Below, in pieces: positions 9,331 through 18,897 of a stretch of DNA of 51,949 bases (within the stretch, counting starts at the first letter, position 1; each line of letters begins with the position of its first letter). Made by a program: the position numbers and the translations under genes. Location: contig DSBV01000106.1 of the NCBI GenBank assembly GCA_011045955.1, positions 1 through 51,949 on the forward strand, written 5' to 3'. This stretch comes from Bacteroidales bacterium. Its GTDB lineage: Bacteria; Bacteroidota; Bacteroidia; Bacteroidales; Tenuifilaceae. The notes under the pieces are model-generated. The model saw nothing but the letters and a program-made list of their open reading frames with translations. It did not search any database and had not been told where the DNA came from.

Positions 9331-10218
9331 CTATTTTAACCTCTCGAGTTCTTTTTTGAGTTTATTGTAGGTTGAATCGCTGACAGGCGCAAGAGGGAGG
9401 CGAAGTACATTTTCAATTAAGCCCAGTGCATTAAGTGCAGCCTTAACGCCGCCAGGGTTACCCTCAACAAAAAGTAAATCGATAATTTCAATTAGGTTTA
9501 GGTGGATTTTTGCAGCCTCGGCAAAGTTGCCCTGAAGGGCAAGGTTTACCATTTGAAAAAACATTGCTGGAGCACAATTGCCTAAAACAGAGATTACACC
9601 ATCGGCTCCCATAGCAATTTGTGGTAATGTTAAGCCATCGTCACCCGATAGAACAAGAAAGTTAGATGGCCTATCGCGGAGAATATATCCCATTTGTGTT
9701 AAATTGCCCGATGCTTCTTTAACTGCTACTATTTTGCCCTGAAACTCATGGGCAAGCTTTAGGGTGGTATCGGCTGTCATGTTTACCCCTGTGCGGCCCG
9801 GAACGTTGTAAAGTATAATAGGCATATTAGTGTTTTGCGCAATGGTCTTAAAGTGATAGTATAACCCCGTTTGGGTGGGTTTATTGTAATATGGTGTTAC
9901 TGAAAGAATTGCATCGATACCGGATACATCATACTTTGCGTAGGCATCAATTACTTTATGGGTATCGTTACCACCAATGCCCAGAACAATGGGCACCCGT
10001 CCATTTACTTTCTTAACCACATAATCGGCCAGTTCTCGCTTTTCGGCATTGGTAAGGGTTGCCGTTTCGGCTGTTGTACCCTGAACTACAAGAAAGTTAA
10101 CCCCATTGCCTATTAAAAACTCAATAAGTTTATCGAGCGCGGGGTAATCAATTTGATAACTTGAATTGAAAGGGGTAACCATTGCCACCCCAAGACCTCT
10201 AAGTTTAGCAGTATCCAT
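9331..10218 (-). CDS. dapA: 4-hydroxy-tetrahydrodipicolinate synthase
   Basis: 295 residues, ATG at 10218, normal family length. It condenses pyruvate with aspartate semialdehyde in lysine and meso-diaminopimelate synthesis. Visible residues: the pyruvate-binding loop GTTAETATLT (about residues 47-56), the catalytic triad tyrosine in ILYNVPGRTG (about 135-144), the Schiff-base lysine in VAVKEASGN (about 166-174), and the C-terminal GNPGGVKAALN block. It follows the DUF6913 gene by 12 bases and ends at a hairpin terminator, so it appears to be the last gene of a ligA - DUF6913 - dapA transcript. Nothing unusual is seen. Confidence 0.95.
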   Translation of the reverse strand: MDTAKLRGLGVAMVTPFNSSYQIDYPALDKLIEFLIGNGVNFLVVQGTTAETATLTNAEKRELADYVVKKVNGRVPIVLGIGGNDTHKVIDAYAKYDVSGIDAILSVTPYYNKPTQTGLYYHFKTIAQNTNMPIILYNVPGRTGVNMTADTTLKLAHEFQGKIVAVKEASGNLTQMGYILRDRPSNFLVLSGDDGLTLPQIAMGADGVISVLGNCAPAMFFQMVNLALQGNFAEAAKIHLNLIEIIDLLFVEGNPGGVKAALNALGLIENVLRLPLAPVSDSTYNKLKKELERLK

Positions 10219-10230
10219 AAGTATTTCTTT

Positions 10231-10788
10231 TTAAACTGTTTGTTGGGCAAAGCGGTTGTTTAGAACCTCCAATGTATTGTAAATCTGTTGAGTAAGATGC
10301 TCCAATCCCATTGATTTATCAACTGTTACTATTAAATCGAAAGGGTTATTGAAGTAATTTAAAGCACCAACCTTAAACTTTGCCCTTGAGAGCGTTGAAA
10401 CCCATCGCAATGGTATAACTTCATCTTGAGCTAAATCGATAAGAATATCAAAATCTTTTGCGATAAATTCAGAGTATAAAGGTGTTTTGGGTTTTTTATA
10501 CCAATTTAATTCAACCCTTGAAAATACATTTACACCCTTTTCCAAGGTATAAAGCTGGGGTATCTCTTTATCGTTGTAAAAGCCAATGGCTTCAACGGTA
10601 ATGGGAATGCGCTCAAGCATCGCCTTAAATCCTAAAACCGTGTCAAAGGCTTTTGAATCGGTTAGGTTGAAAACTATGCCAATATGGCGGGCAGTGGTAA
10701 GGTTGAAAATTTGCCGTTGACGTTTCAGAAATTTAGCTGTTTTGCTAAGCTCCTTTAACGACTTATTATTCTTAAAGTTTTCAAACAT
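10231..10788 (-). CDS. DUF6913 family protein
   Basis: 185 residues, ATG at 10788. Cytoplasmic, without signal peptide or membrane segments. It matches a short Bacteroidota-specific family (DUF6913) that is usually found next to dapA: a basic helical N terminus (KNNKSLKELSKTAKFLKRQR), then a Rossmann-like alternation (HIGIVFNLTD, ITVEAIGFYNDKEIPQ, FDILIDLAQDE, FDLIVTVDKS). Function unknown. The 12-base gap to dapA and the 69-base gap to ligA suggest one transcript; an involvement in lysine or cell-wall synthesis would be guilt by association only. Confidence 0.75.
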   Translation of the reverse strand: MFENFKNNKSLKELSKTAKFLKRQRQIFNLTTARHIGIVFNLTDSKAFDTVLGFKAMLERIPITVEAIGFYNDKEIPQLYTLEKGVNVFSRVELNWYKKPKTPLYSEFIAKDFDILIDLAQDEVIPLRWVSTLSRAKFKVGALNYFNNPFDLIVTVDKSMGLEHLTQQIYNTLEVLNNRFAQQTV

Positions 10789-10857
10789 CGATTTTTGATT
10801 ATAATGAAATGCAATTTTAAAAAAAAATCGCCTTTAATCAAAAAATAATGGTGTTGT

Positions 10858-12867
10858 TTAGCCTTCAATCAGCTTAAAAAATTCATCCTCGCTAATAATT
10901 TTTATACCCAACTTGGTAGCCTTTTCAAGCTTTGCCGGCCCCATATTTTCACCAGCCACAAGGAGCGATGTGGAGGCGGAAACAGAGCTAACATTCTTCC
11001 CGCTATGCCTAGTAATTAACTCCTTAAGTTCATCGCGCGAAATTCGGGAAAACGTGCCTGAAATAACGATTGACATGCCCTTAAGCTTATCGGACAACGG
11101 GTTAGTATCAGCAGAACTTACAGCCATTTGAACGCCTGCTGCCTTTAGCTTATCGATAAGAATACGATTTTGTTTATTACTAAAGAACTCGGTAATACTC
11201 AAGGCAATTCGTTCACCAACATCCTCAACTTCAACAAGCTGTTCAACTGTAGCAGAGGCAATTGCATCGATACTTCCAAAGTGTTGTGCGAGCTTTTTGG
11301 CTGTGGTTTCGCCAACGTAGCGTATTCCAATGCCGAAAAGGACTCGCGGAAAAGGAACTGACTTTGACTTTTCAATACTTTTAAGGGCATTATCGGCCGA
11401 TTTTTCGGCAAAGCGCTCCAATGCCAAAAGTTGTTCGCGGGTAAGCGAGTATAGGTCGGCTGCATTGCGGATTAGATTTTTATCGTATAGTAGAGCAACG
11501 GTCTCCTCGCCTAAACCATCAATGTTGAGAGCTTTTCGGCTAATAAAATGTTCAATCCTTCCCTTTATTTGAGGTGAGCAGCCATACTGGTTCGGGCAAA
11601 AATGGCGGGCTTCGCCCTCAGGCCTAACCAATGCGGTTCCACATTCAGGGCATACAATCGGAAAATCAATTGATTTACTGAAAAGCGACCTTTTCGATTG
11701 GTCAACACCAACAATTTTAGGGATTATCTCACCCCCCTTTTCAACAAATACCCAATCGCCAACTCTTACATCAAGCAAATGTATTTGATCCGCATTATGG
11801 AGCGATGCGCGCTTAACCGTGGTTCCAGCCAACTTTACGGGTTTTAGGTTGGCAACGGGCGTTACAGCACCAGTTCGCCCCACCTGAAAATCGACCGAAA
11901 GCAATTCGGTTGAAACCCTCTCGGGTTTATACTTGAACGCCACAGCCCATCTTGGTGTTTTGGCTGTTAGGCCCAACAAGTTCTGCTGGCGATAACTATT
12001 GATTTTGATCACAACCCCATCGGTATCGAAAGGTAATTTCTTACGTGCCCTATCCCAATGCTCAATGTATTGTTGAACCTCGGTCAAATTTTTACAAAGA
12101 GTCATGTGCTCTGAGACCTTAAATCCCCATTCCTTAGCCTTAAGCATATTATCGTAATGGTTGTCGGCAGGTAGATTCTCGCCCAATAGGTAATAAAGAG
12201 TACAATCGAGCTTACGGCGAGCCACCTCAGCAGAGTTAAGCAACTTCAATGTGCCGGCAGCAGCATTGCGCGGGTTGGCAAAGGGTGTTTCGCCAATATC
12301 ATCCCGTTCACTGTTAATTTCATCAAAAACGTTTCGGGGCATAAAAATCTCTCCCCTAATCTCGAACTCATCAGGAAAACCGGATCCATGCAGCTCAAGG
12401 GGTATGGTTCTAATGGTTCGTACATTTATGGTAACATCATCGCCCATGATTCCATCGCCACGGGTAACGGCCTGCACCAATTTACCATGCCTGTATGTAA
12501 GGCCTATGGCAACGCCATCGAACTTAAGCTCACAAACATACTCATAAGGCTCGGGCAATGCCTTGCGAATCCTATTATCAAAATCGGTTAACTCACCATA
12601 GGAGTATGCATTTGCCAATGAAAGCATTGGATATTTGTGCCTTACCTGAACAAACTCCTGTGAAATATCGCTACCCACCCTACGCGACGGGGAATTGGGA
12701 TCATCATATTCAGGGAATTGTTTCTCCAATTCAATTAGTTCCCGAAGTAGCTGATCGTAATCGTAATCGCTAATTTCGGGTTGAGCCTTAACGTAGTATA
12801 GGTAATTATGCCTGTTTAACTCGCCTCGCAAAAAATTTATACGCTCCAGAGCCCGGTGACTATCCAT
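10858..12867 (-). CDS. ligA: NAD-dependent DNA ligase
   Basis: 669 residues, normal LigA length. I place the start at ATG 12867; a TTG two codons upstream is possible. Order: domain Ia with the NAD-binding HNYLYYV block, adenylation domain with CELKFDGVAIG (Lys is the AMP acceptor), OB fold (VGRTGAVTPVANL), four-cysteine zinc finger (CPECG ... CPNQYGC), helix-hairpin-helix repeats (LNIDGLGEETV, GIRYVGETTAK, VEDVGERIA) and a C-terminal BRCT domain (MSIVISGTFSRISRDELK to the end). It seals nicks in replication and repair. The DUF6913 gene follows after 69 bases on the same strand. Confidence 0.97.
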   Translation of the reverse strand: MDSHRALERINFLRGELNRHNYLYYVKAQPEISDYDYDQLLRELIELEKQFPEYDDPNSPSRRVGSDISQEFVQVRHKYPMLSLANAYSYGELTDFDNRIRKALPEPYEYVCELKFDGVAIGLTYRHGKLVQAVTRGDGIMGDDVTINVRTIRTIPLELHGSGFPDEFEIRGEIFMPRNVFDEINSERDDIGETPFANPRNAAAGTLKLLNSAEVARRKLDCTLYYLLGENLPADNHYDNMLKAKEWGFKVSEHMTLCKNLTEVQQYIEHWDRARKKLPFDTDGVVIKINSYRQQNLLGLTAKTPRWAVAFKYKPERVSTELLSVDFQVGRTGAVTPVANLKPVKLAGTTVKRASLHNADQIHLLDVRVGDWVFVEKGGEIIPKIVGVDQSKRSLFSKSIDFPIVCPECGTALVRPEGEARHFCPNQYGCSPQIKGRIEHFISRKALNIDGLGEETVALLYDKNLIRNAADLYSLTREQLLALERFAEKSADNALKSIEKSKSVPFPRVLFGIGIRYVGETTAKKLAQHFGSIDAIASATVEQLVEVEDVGERIALSITEFFSNKQNRILIDKLKAAGVQMAVSSADTNPLSDKLKGMSIVISGTFSRISRDELKELITRHSGKNVSSVSASTSLLVAGENMGPAKLEKATKLGIKIISEDEFFKLIEG

Positions 12868-13068
12868 AACCAAAATTTTATGAATTCAAATTTAACCCTA
12901 AAATTGATTGAATGAATTAGGACAATATCTGAGTTATTAACAAAATTGATTTATACAATAAAACATAGGACAAGCCATCCTTTATCCTTTATCCTCTATC
13001 CTTGTCAATATCCGTTTGCAATTGATTAACTAAATATCGTATTTTTATAGAAATGCAACGAATATCTC

Positions 13069-15258
13069 ATGGAAGATAAAAAACTGAATTTCAAGGCTTT
13101 TGAAGAAACAAAAACATTACTTTTAAAAAGTTTGCAAGGGCAACAGCCTGCAAATAAAGCGGAGCATGTGGTTGAGGCATTGGATCTGGCCAAATCAATA
13201 TATGAAAAACATGGCGAATGGAATGAAGCAAATGCTACGCATCTTGTTAATGTTGCCCAAATCTGCCTGAACGAAATTGGACTTGGCTCGACCAGCGCTA
13301 CGGCTGCTTTACTGCACGAAACCATTGAACGCAAATGGTTAACGCCAGTCGAGATGGAGAAACGTTTTGGACAAGCTGTTGCTTCAATTTTGATGAACTT
13401 TACCCAAATATCGGGGCTCGACCCCAAAGATCCAAAAACAGAGGCTGAACTTTTCAGGCAGATGCTAATCAGCCTAACGTCCGATGCAAGGGTAATACTG
13501 ATAAAATTAGCCGATAGACTCGATACCATGCGAAGTTTAAGCAAGGAACAGCCCGAGGTAAGGCTAAAGCGCTCCTGGGAAACCTTTCATCTCTATGCAC
13601 CGCTTGCCCACCGCCTTGGTTTATACAGACTTAAGTCGGAGATGGAAGACTTGGCCATGAAGTACATCTACCCAAAGGAATACAAGTATATCATAAAGAG
13701 GTTGCAGGAAACCACAGCCAGCCGTAATCGCTTCCTGCAAAGCTTTATTTCTCCTATTGAGAACGAACTCCAGAAGAAGGGGTTTACGTTCACCATAAAG
13801 GGAAGAACCAAATCTATCTACTCCATATTCAGAAAGATGCAAAATCAGGAGGTGGATTTTGACGAGGTACATGACATTTTTGCAATCAGGATAATACTTG
13901 ACTCAAAGCCCGAAAACGAAAAATCCGATTGCTGGCAGGTATACTCCATTATTACCGATAAGTACACGCCCAACACTGAACGCCTACGCGATTGGATTTC
14001 GGTTCCTAAAAGCAACGGTTACGAAAGCCTTCACACCACAGTGCTTGGCCCCGATAATAAGTGGATTGAGGTTCAAATTCGCACCGTTAGAATGGATGAG
14101 ATAGCCGAAAAGGGCCTTGCAGCGCACTGGAAGTACAAAGGGATAAGGCAGGAACAAGGCCAGGAACAAGGCATTGATGAGTGGGTTGTCCGCGTAAGGG
14201 AAATACTGGAATCGCCCGATACATCGCCCGAGGATAAAGTTGAGCAATTCCAAATGAACCTTACCAGTAGCGATATTTATGTATTCACGCCCAAAGGCGA
14301 TATCCGCAAGCTACCCGCAAAATCGACCGTACTTGATTTTGCCTTCGATATCCATACCGAAGTGGGTTCCCAGTGCGTTGGTGCCATTGTAAATGGCAAG
14401 AATACCACAATCAAACAGGAATTACAGAATGGCGATGTGGTAGAAATCCTAACCTCCAAAAAGCAAAAACCTAAAAAGGATTGGTTAACTTTTATCATCA
14501 CCTCAAAAGCTAAAAGTAGAATAAAGCAACAATTACGCGATATTGAGAATCGTGAAATTCAGGAAGGACGGGAAATACTATTACGCAGACTCAAGAACTG
14601 GAAAATTGATGATGTTGATGAGGCCATACGCAAGGTAAACAAACATCTTAAGCTAAAGAAACCCACGGATATTTTCATACTTATTGCTCAGAGTAAGGTT
14701 GACCTAACGGCCATTAAGACCATACTAACTGCCGAAGAGGAAAAACCTGCCGTTAAGGAAGATACCCCAAAGCCCGAAATTGAAAAAGCAGAGGTAAAGG
14801 AAAGTTCCGATTATCTTGTAATAGACGAAAAACTGGTAAACATTGAATATAAACTTGCCAAATGCTGCAATCCAATATTTGGCGACGACATTTTTGGTTT
14901 TGTTACGGTTAACGAGGGAATAAAAATACACCGAACCTCCTGCCCAAATGCGGGTCAACTTAAACAGCGTTGGCCATACCGTGTGGTAAAAGCACGCTGG
15001 AAAGGCTCGTCGATAGCAGGTGCGTTTCAAACAACTATTAAAGTATCCGGTATCGATGAAATAGGAATTTTGAACCGAATATCGGAAGTTATCAGCAAGG
15101 ATTTACGAGTTAACATGCGTAACCTGAATGTTAGCTCACGCGATGGTCTGTTTGAGGCTCAAATCCAACTCTACGTTGAGGACACCAAACATCTTAAAAT
15201 GCTGCTTTACCGGCTGAGCCGAGTACAGGGCGTTCACAAAACAGTTAGGATGAAATGA
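13069..15258 (+). CDS. relA: RelA-type (p)ppGpp synthetase with degenerate hydrolase domain
   Basis: 729 residues, ATG at 13069. Full RelA/SpoT architecture: HD domain (about residues 30-190), synthetase domain (about 230-360), TGS (SSDIYVFTPKGDIRKLPAKS, about 400-460), a zinc-finger/ACT-linker stretch with AKCCNPIFGDD, and a C-terminal ACT domain. The synthetase looks active: GRTKSIYSIFRKMQ, DIFAIRI, NGYESLHTTVLGP and EVQIRT keep the ATP, GTP and catalytic residues. The hydrolase does not: the HD pair is H83-E84, the following ED is E87-R88, and the usual ADRLHNM is ADRLDTM. It should therefore mainly make (p)ppGpp during starvation. A likely promoter lies upstream: TTTG near 13013, about 20 bases of spacer and TATTTTTA near 13035. 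Confidence 0.93.
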   Translation: MEDKKLNFKAFEETKTLLLKSLQGQQPANKAEHVVEALDLAKSIYEKHGEWNEANATHLVNVAQICLNEIGLGSTSATAALLHETIERKWLTPVEMEKRFGQAVASILMNFTQISGLDPKDPKTEAELFRQMLISLTSDARVILIKLADRLDTMRSLSKEQPEVRLKRSWETFHLYAPLAHRLGLYRLKSEMEDLAMKYIYPKEYKYIIKRLQETTASRNRFLQSFISPIENELQKKGFTFTIKGRTKSIYSIFRKMQNQEVDFDEVHDIFAIRIILDSKPENEKSDCWQVYSIITDKYTPNTERLRDWISVPKSNGYESLHTTVLGPDNKWIEVQIRTVRMDEIAEKGLAAHWKYKGIRQEQGQEQGIDEWVVRVREILESPDTSPEDKVEQFQMNLTSSDIYVFTPKGDIRKLPAKSTVLDFAFDIHTEVGSQCVGAIVNGKNTTIKQELQNGDVVEILTSKKQKPKKDWLTFIITSKAKSRIKQQLRDIENREIQEGREILLRRLKNWKIDDVDEAIRKVNKHLKLKKPTDIFILIAQSKVDLTAIKTILTAEEEKPAVKEDTPKPEIEKAEVKESSDYLVIDEKLVNIEYKLAKCCNPIFGDDIFGFVTVNEGIKIHRTSCPNAGQLKQRWPYRVVKARWKGSSIAGAFQTTIKVSGIDEIGILNRISEVISKDLRVNMRNLNVSSRDGLFEAQIQLYVEDTKHLKMLLYRLSRVQGVHKTVRMK

Positions 15259-15285
15259 TTTGCATATACCATCAACTAAAAAATT

Positions 15286-15325
15286 GCCACAGAGTTCCAC
15301 AGAGTACAACAGTGTTACACAGTGT
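15286..15325. repeat. Interspersed CACAGAGT-type repeat, copy 1
   Basis: Contains the tandem-like words CACAGAGTTCCACAGAGT and ACACAGTG. The same unit recurs at 22711-22746. It lies in the non-coding gap between relA and the next gene, together with low-complexity pieces such as repeated CTTTATCC. Confidence 0.5.
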
Positions 15326-15436
15326 CAAGCCCTTTGTATTAAGTATCAACCTTCAACAAATTACTATCAACTTATCCTTTATCCCTTTTTCACCCTTCCC
15401 CTAAACTTTTTTAACCTTATCCACTAACCATTTTCA

Positions 15437-15444
15437 TATTTTTG
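15437..15444 (+). promoter_or_regulatory. Promoter -7 element TATTTTTG
   Basis: Exact match to the Bacteroidota TAnnTTTG consensus, 33 bases before the ATG at 15477. No good -33 TTG is seen at the right distance, only a T-rich stretch. Confidence 0.6.
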
Positions 15445-15476
15445 CATTATATTAGTAGCAGGTAATTTTAAGGGTT

Positions 15477-16091
15477 ATGAGAAAGATTTTTTTAACAGCA
15501 GCATTAGCATTATATGCTATTGCTTTGCATGCACAACTTGTTCAGGATTTATACAGAATTTACGAGCCGGTTTATGGAAGTTCTGAGACCGATTCAACCG
15601 CTGTGTTTACCCCATTTGGTATAGTTAAGCCCGGAATAAATTACGGTTTAAGCATGGGAACAGGTTATTCCTTTATGGGTAAAGGAATCGGTATGTCAGG
15701 GAGTTATATCGCTCCAAGTGTAACCTACTCCAATAACCGCTTGCAAGTTATTGCTGGCGTTACGCTTACGCGCACAAGCATGCATGGGTTAAAACCAGAT
15801 GGTACCAATTTTGCACAACCGTATAGCGGTGCAAATCCATACCAGGCATGGGCATATACCCAATACCAATTTTCGAACCGTTTTAGTGTTTTCGCCATGG
15901 GGTCGGTTTCGCAAAACCAAACATTCTTTTCGCCATACCAGAACTATATGGGCACATTTAATAGCCAACAATTGGGGGTGGGTTTCAACTACCGCTTAGG
16001 TTCTAAAACTACCATTGGCGCGAGCCTGAACTTTGTCAATCGGAATCCAAACAGTCTTTTCTTCAATCCCTATTCACCTTTTGGCTGGTAA
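15477..16091 (+). CDS. Small outer-membrane beta-barrel protein of unknown function
   Basis: 204 residues, ATG at 15477. A signal peptide (MRKIFLTAALALYAIALHAQ) is followed by repeated amphipathic strands with many Gly, Asn, Tyr and Ser residues, for example YGLSMGTGYSFMGKGIGMSG and QLGVGFNYRLGSKTTIGASL, and an aromatic C terminus. This is the pattern of a small porin-like or structural outer-membrane barrel. I do not recognise a named family. It has its own -7 element and ends at a shared bidirectional terminator. Confidence 0.65.
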   Translation: MRKIFLTAALALYAIALHAQLVQDLYRIYEPVYGSSETDSTAVFTPFGIVKPGINYGLSMGTGYSFMGKGIGMSGSYIAPSVTYSNNRLQVIAGVTLTRTSMHGLKPDGTNFAQPYSGANPYQAWAYTQYQFSNRFSVFAMGSVSQNQTFFSPYQNYMGTFNSQQLGVGFNYRLGSKTTIGASLNFVNRNPNSLFFNPYSPFGW

Positions 16092-16128
16092 TGTGCATTT
16101 CTTAATGATACAAAAAAATATCAACAGA

Positions 16129-16160
16129 AAAGGCTGCCCGGTGAGCAGCCTTTCTTGTTT
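16129..16160. terminator. Bidirectional terminator between the barrel gene and the M3 peptidase gene
   Basis: A perfect 9-bp stem, AAAGGCTGC (16129-16137) with GCAGCCTTT (16145-16153), and a 7-base loop. T-rich sequence follows on both strands, and the two flanking genes converge on it. Confidence 0.88.
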
Positions 16161-16172
16161 TGATAAAACTAT

Positions 16173-18278
16173 CTATTTCTTTAAACCGCTTCGTTTGAGT
16201 AATGCATCAATAGTTGGCTCCTGACCACGGAAACGCTTGAAAAGGGTCATAGGATGCTCGCTACCACCTTTCGAAAGTATATTCTCACGGAAGCTTTGGG
16301 CTACTTCGCGGTTAAAAATTCCCTTTTCCTTGAAAACCTCAAAGGCATCAGCGTCGAGGACTTCAGCCCACTTATAGCCGTAATATCCTGCGGCATAACC
16401 ACCCTCAAAAATATGACCAAATGTTACGCTCATATTTGTGCCTTTTACCGGGGGCAATACATCCAGAGGATTTAGTACCTTTTTCTCAAAGCTGTCAACA
16501 TCCTCAGTAACAGGCTTAGTAATGGTGTGCCATGCCATATCGAGTATGCCAAAACCCAACTGGCGCAATGAGAAGTATCCGGCTTGAAAATTGCGGCTAC
16601 CAATAATCTTTTGTACTAGTTCCTGAGGAATTTTCTCTCCGGTTTGGTAGTGCACTGCAAAGAGGTCGAGGTATTCCTTTTCAACTGTAAAGTTTTCCAT
16701 GATTTGCGATGGTAACTCCACAAAATCGCGGTAAACCGAAGTTCCGCTTAGCGATGAGTAGTTGCAGTCCGATAGCATGCCATGCAATGCATGGCCAAAC
16801 TCGTGCAGGAAGGTTGAGAACTCGTAGAAAGTAAGCAGTGAAGGTTGTTTATCGGTAGGTTTGGTGAAATTGGTAACAATGGAAACAAGGGGGCGAACAT
16901 CCTTGCCATTCTCACGATACTGCGAACGGAACGAGGTCATCCACGCTCCACCGCTCTTCCCTTCACGGGGAAAGAAATCGAGGTAAAGCACAGCTATAAA
17001 CCTGCCACTGCCATCGTAAACCTCATACGCCTTAACATCGGGATGGTAAACAGGGATATTGGCATTGGGCGAAAAGGTTAGGCCATATAGCTTATTGGCT
17101 AAAAGGAAAACACCATCTATTACCTTCTCGAGCTGGAAATATGGTTTTAGCTCTTCCTCGTTATAGCTATACTTTGCATTCTTAAGCTTTTCGGAATAAT
17201 ATGACCAATCCCAACGCTCAAACTTGCCCTTAAATCCTTGCTGACGGGCAAACTCTTCAACTTCCTTAACTTCGTCGCGTGCAGCAGGTAACGAGGCCTC
17301 AATAAGCTGGTTAAGAAATTCATTTACACGTTCAGGCGTTTCGGCCATGCGGTTTTCCAAAACAAAAGTGGCATAGTTTGGATATCCCAGCAGATTTGCC
17401 AATTTAAGCCGCAGGTTGGCTATGCGCAAAGCAATCTTTCGGTTATCGTACTCATTGCCCTTGAAACAACGGCTGCCGTAAGCCATATAGAGCTGTTTGC
17501 GAAGCTCACGGTTATCGGCATACTTCATGAATGGCCCATACATGGGATAGTCGAGGGTGATAACCCAACCATCTAATCCCTTCTGCTTTGCTGTATAGGC
17601 AGCAGCATCTATAAGGCTTTGGGGTAAACCTGCCAAATCGGCCTCGTAGGTGATATGTAGCTTATAGCTGTTAGTCTCAGCCAATACGTTTTGGTTAAAC
17701 TTAACGGTTAGCTCAGAAAGCTCGCGGCTAATGGCACGATACTTTTCCTTATCGGCATCGTTCAGGTTGGCACCATTACGAACAAAACCCTTATAGGTTT
17801 TTTCAAGCAGCATTTGTTGCTCAGCGGTAAGCTTAAGAGAGTCGCGTTTTTCCCAAACAGCCTTAACCCGATTGAAAAGGTTAGTGTTAAGGTTGATATC
17901 GTTGGAAAAATCGGTAAGAACAGGCGAAGCTTCAATCACTATTTGTTGAAGAACGCTATTGGTTTCAGCCTCATTTAAGTTGAAAAGTATATTCGACACA
18001 TCGGCAAGTAACTTACCGCTACGGTCAAGCGCCTCAATGGTATTCTCAAAAGTTGGCTCTGCCGGATTGCTTACTATTGCATCAATCTCATGGCGAGCCA
18101 ATGATATAGCCGAATCCAGTGCCGGCCTATAGTGCTCATGTTTTATTTTATCGAAAGGTGGCGTTTGATATGGTGTATCAAACCTACTCAACAACGGATT
18201 GCTATCGGTCTTATCCTGACACGACACAGCAAGTAAAACCATCATAATTCCCAAAATTGATTTTGAACGTTTATTCAT
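16173..18278 (-). CDS. M3 family zinc metallopeptidase (Dcp-like oligopeptidase), lipoprotein
   Basis: 701 residues, ATG at 18278. The N terminus is a lipoprotein signal with lipobox LAVSC at about residue 20, so the enzyme is probably anchored in the periplasm or outer membrane rather than being cytosolic like classical Dcp. The remainder follows the M3 fold, with the zinc motif HEFGHALHGML at about residue 490 and the third-ligand and substrate region ELPSQIMENF after it. The family cleaves short peptides, in Dcp as dipeptides from the C terminus. It is a single-gene unit, convergent with the upstream-numbered barrel gene through a shared terminator. Confidence 0.92.
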   Translation of the reverse strand: MNKRSKSILGIMMVLLAVSCQDKTDSNPLLSRFDTPYQTPPFDKIKHEHYRPALDSAISLARHEIDAIVSNPAEPTFENTIEALDRSGKLLADVSNILFNLNEAETNSVLQQIVIEASPVLTDFSNDINLNTNLFNRVKAVWEKRDSLKLTAEQQMLLEKTYKGFVRNGANLNDADKEKYRAISRELSELTVKFNQNVLAETNSYKLHITYEADLAGLPQSLIDAAAYTAKQKGLDGWVITLDYPMYGPFMKYADNRELRKQLYMAYGSRCFKGNEYDNRKIALRIANLRLKLANLLGYPNYATFVLENRMAETPERVNEFLNQLIEASLPAARDEVKEVEEFARQQGFKGKFERWDWSYYSEKLKNAKYSYNEEELKPYFQLEKVIDGVFLLANKLYGLTFSPNANIPVYHPDVKAYEVYDGSGRFIAVLYLDFFPREGKSGGAWMTSFRSQYRENGKDVRPLVSIVTNFTKPTDKQPSLLTFYEFSTFLHEFGHALHGMLSDCNYSSLSGTSVYRDFVELPSQIMENFTVEKEYLDLFAVHYQTGEKIPQELVQKIIGSRNFQAGYFSLRQLGFGILDMAWHTITKPVTEDVDSFEKKVLNPLDVLPPVKGTNMSVTFGHIFEGGYAAGYYGYKWAEVLDADAFEVFKEKGIFNREVAQSFRENILSKGGSEHPMTLFKRFRGQEPTIDALLKRSGLKK

Positions 18279-18350
18279 ACTGTATTCAACTTTTTAAAAT
18301 TTGAGCTCAAAAGTAGTTCATTTTTTGGAGATTGAACTTGACAGGAAGAA

Positions 18351-18797
18351 TTATGCTTTGTTAATATTTTCGAACAAGGCACCAAGCATTCGGTTCAACT
18401 CCATTATCTCAATAGGTTTGAGGTTTTGCATAACCCGCCCTACAGCTTCTAAAACAATTCTTTCCGCTTCAGGTTTAAAATTGATTGCGGTATTGGTGGG
18501 CGATATTAGATCCTTCCGTTTATCGAACGGTTCGGTAGTTTTTGAAACTAAATCGATACGCTCCATGCAAGCTATTGTGCGCGAGAGCGAAGCCCTATCG
18601 CGATTGGTTAACTCTGCCAATTGCCCTTGCGTTAAAGGATTTTCGGTAAACAGATGGTTCAGTATAAACCAGTAATCGGCAGTGAACTCCTCGCCAAATG
18701 CCTGGGTAAGCCGACGCGAAATTTCGCCCCTTATGGCAATTGCTGCCCTGTAAAGATTTATAGGCAAATTCAATATTTCCTGGTTAAACTCGTTCAT
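18351..18797 (-). CDS. MarR family transcriptional regulator
   Basis: 148 residues, ATG at 18797. Winged-helix layout of MarR: dimerisation helices at both ends and a central reader (FTENPLTQGQLAELTNRDRASLSRTI with the wing SKTTEPFDKRKDLISPT). A one-component regulator, usually a repressor released by small phenolic or oxidising ligands; the ligand is unknown here. It is divergent from the M1 aminopeptidase gene with a 100-base shared promoter region, so it may control that gene as well as itself. Confidence 0.85.
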   Translation of the reverse strand: MNEFNQEILNLPINLYRAAIAIRGEISRRLTQAFGEEFTADYWFILNHLFTENPLTQGQLAELTNRDRASLSRTIACMERIDLVSKTTEPFDKRKDLISPTNTAINFKPEAERIVLEAVGRVMQNLKPIEIMELNRMLGALFENINKA

Positions 18798-18817
18798 TCC
18801 ATTTTTTTATAAAAATG

Positions 18818-18825
18818 CAAAAATA
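18818..18825 (-). promoter_or_regulatory. Promoter -7 element for the marR gene
   Basis: TATTTTTG on the minus strand, 20 bases before the marR ATG; an exact TAnnTTTG match. On the opposite strand TATTTTCG (18858-18865), one base off, lies before the M1 gene. Confidence 0.55.
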
Positions 18826-18897
18826 ATCGTTACACTTTTCCGTTAACATAATTTAAGTATTTTCGTATAAGTTTTGAATTTTAGCATTTATAAGTAA

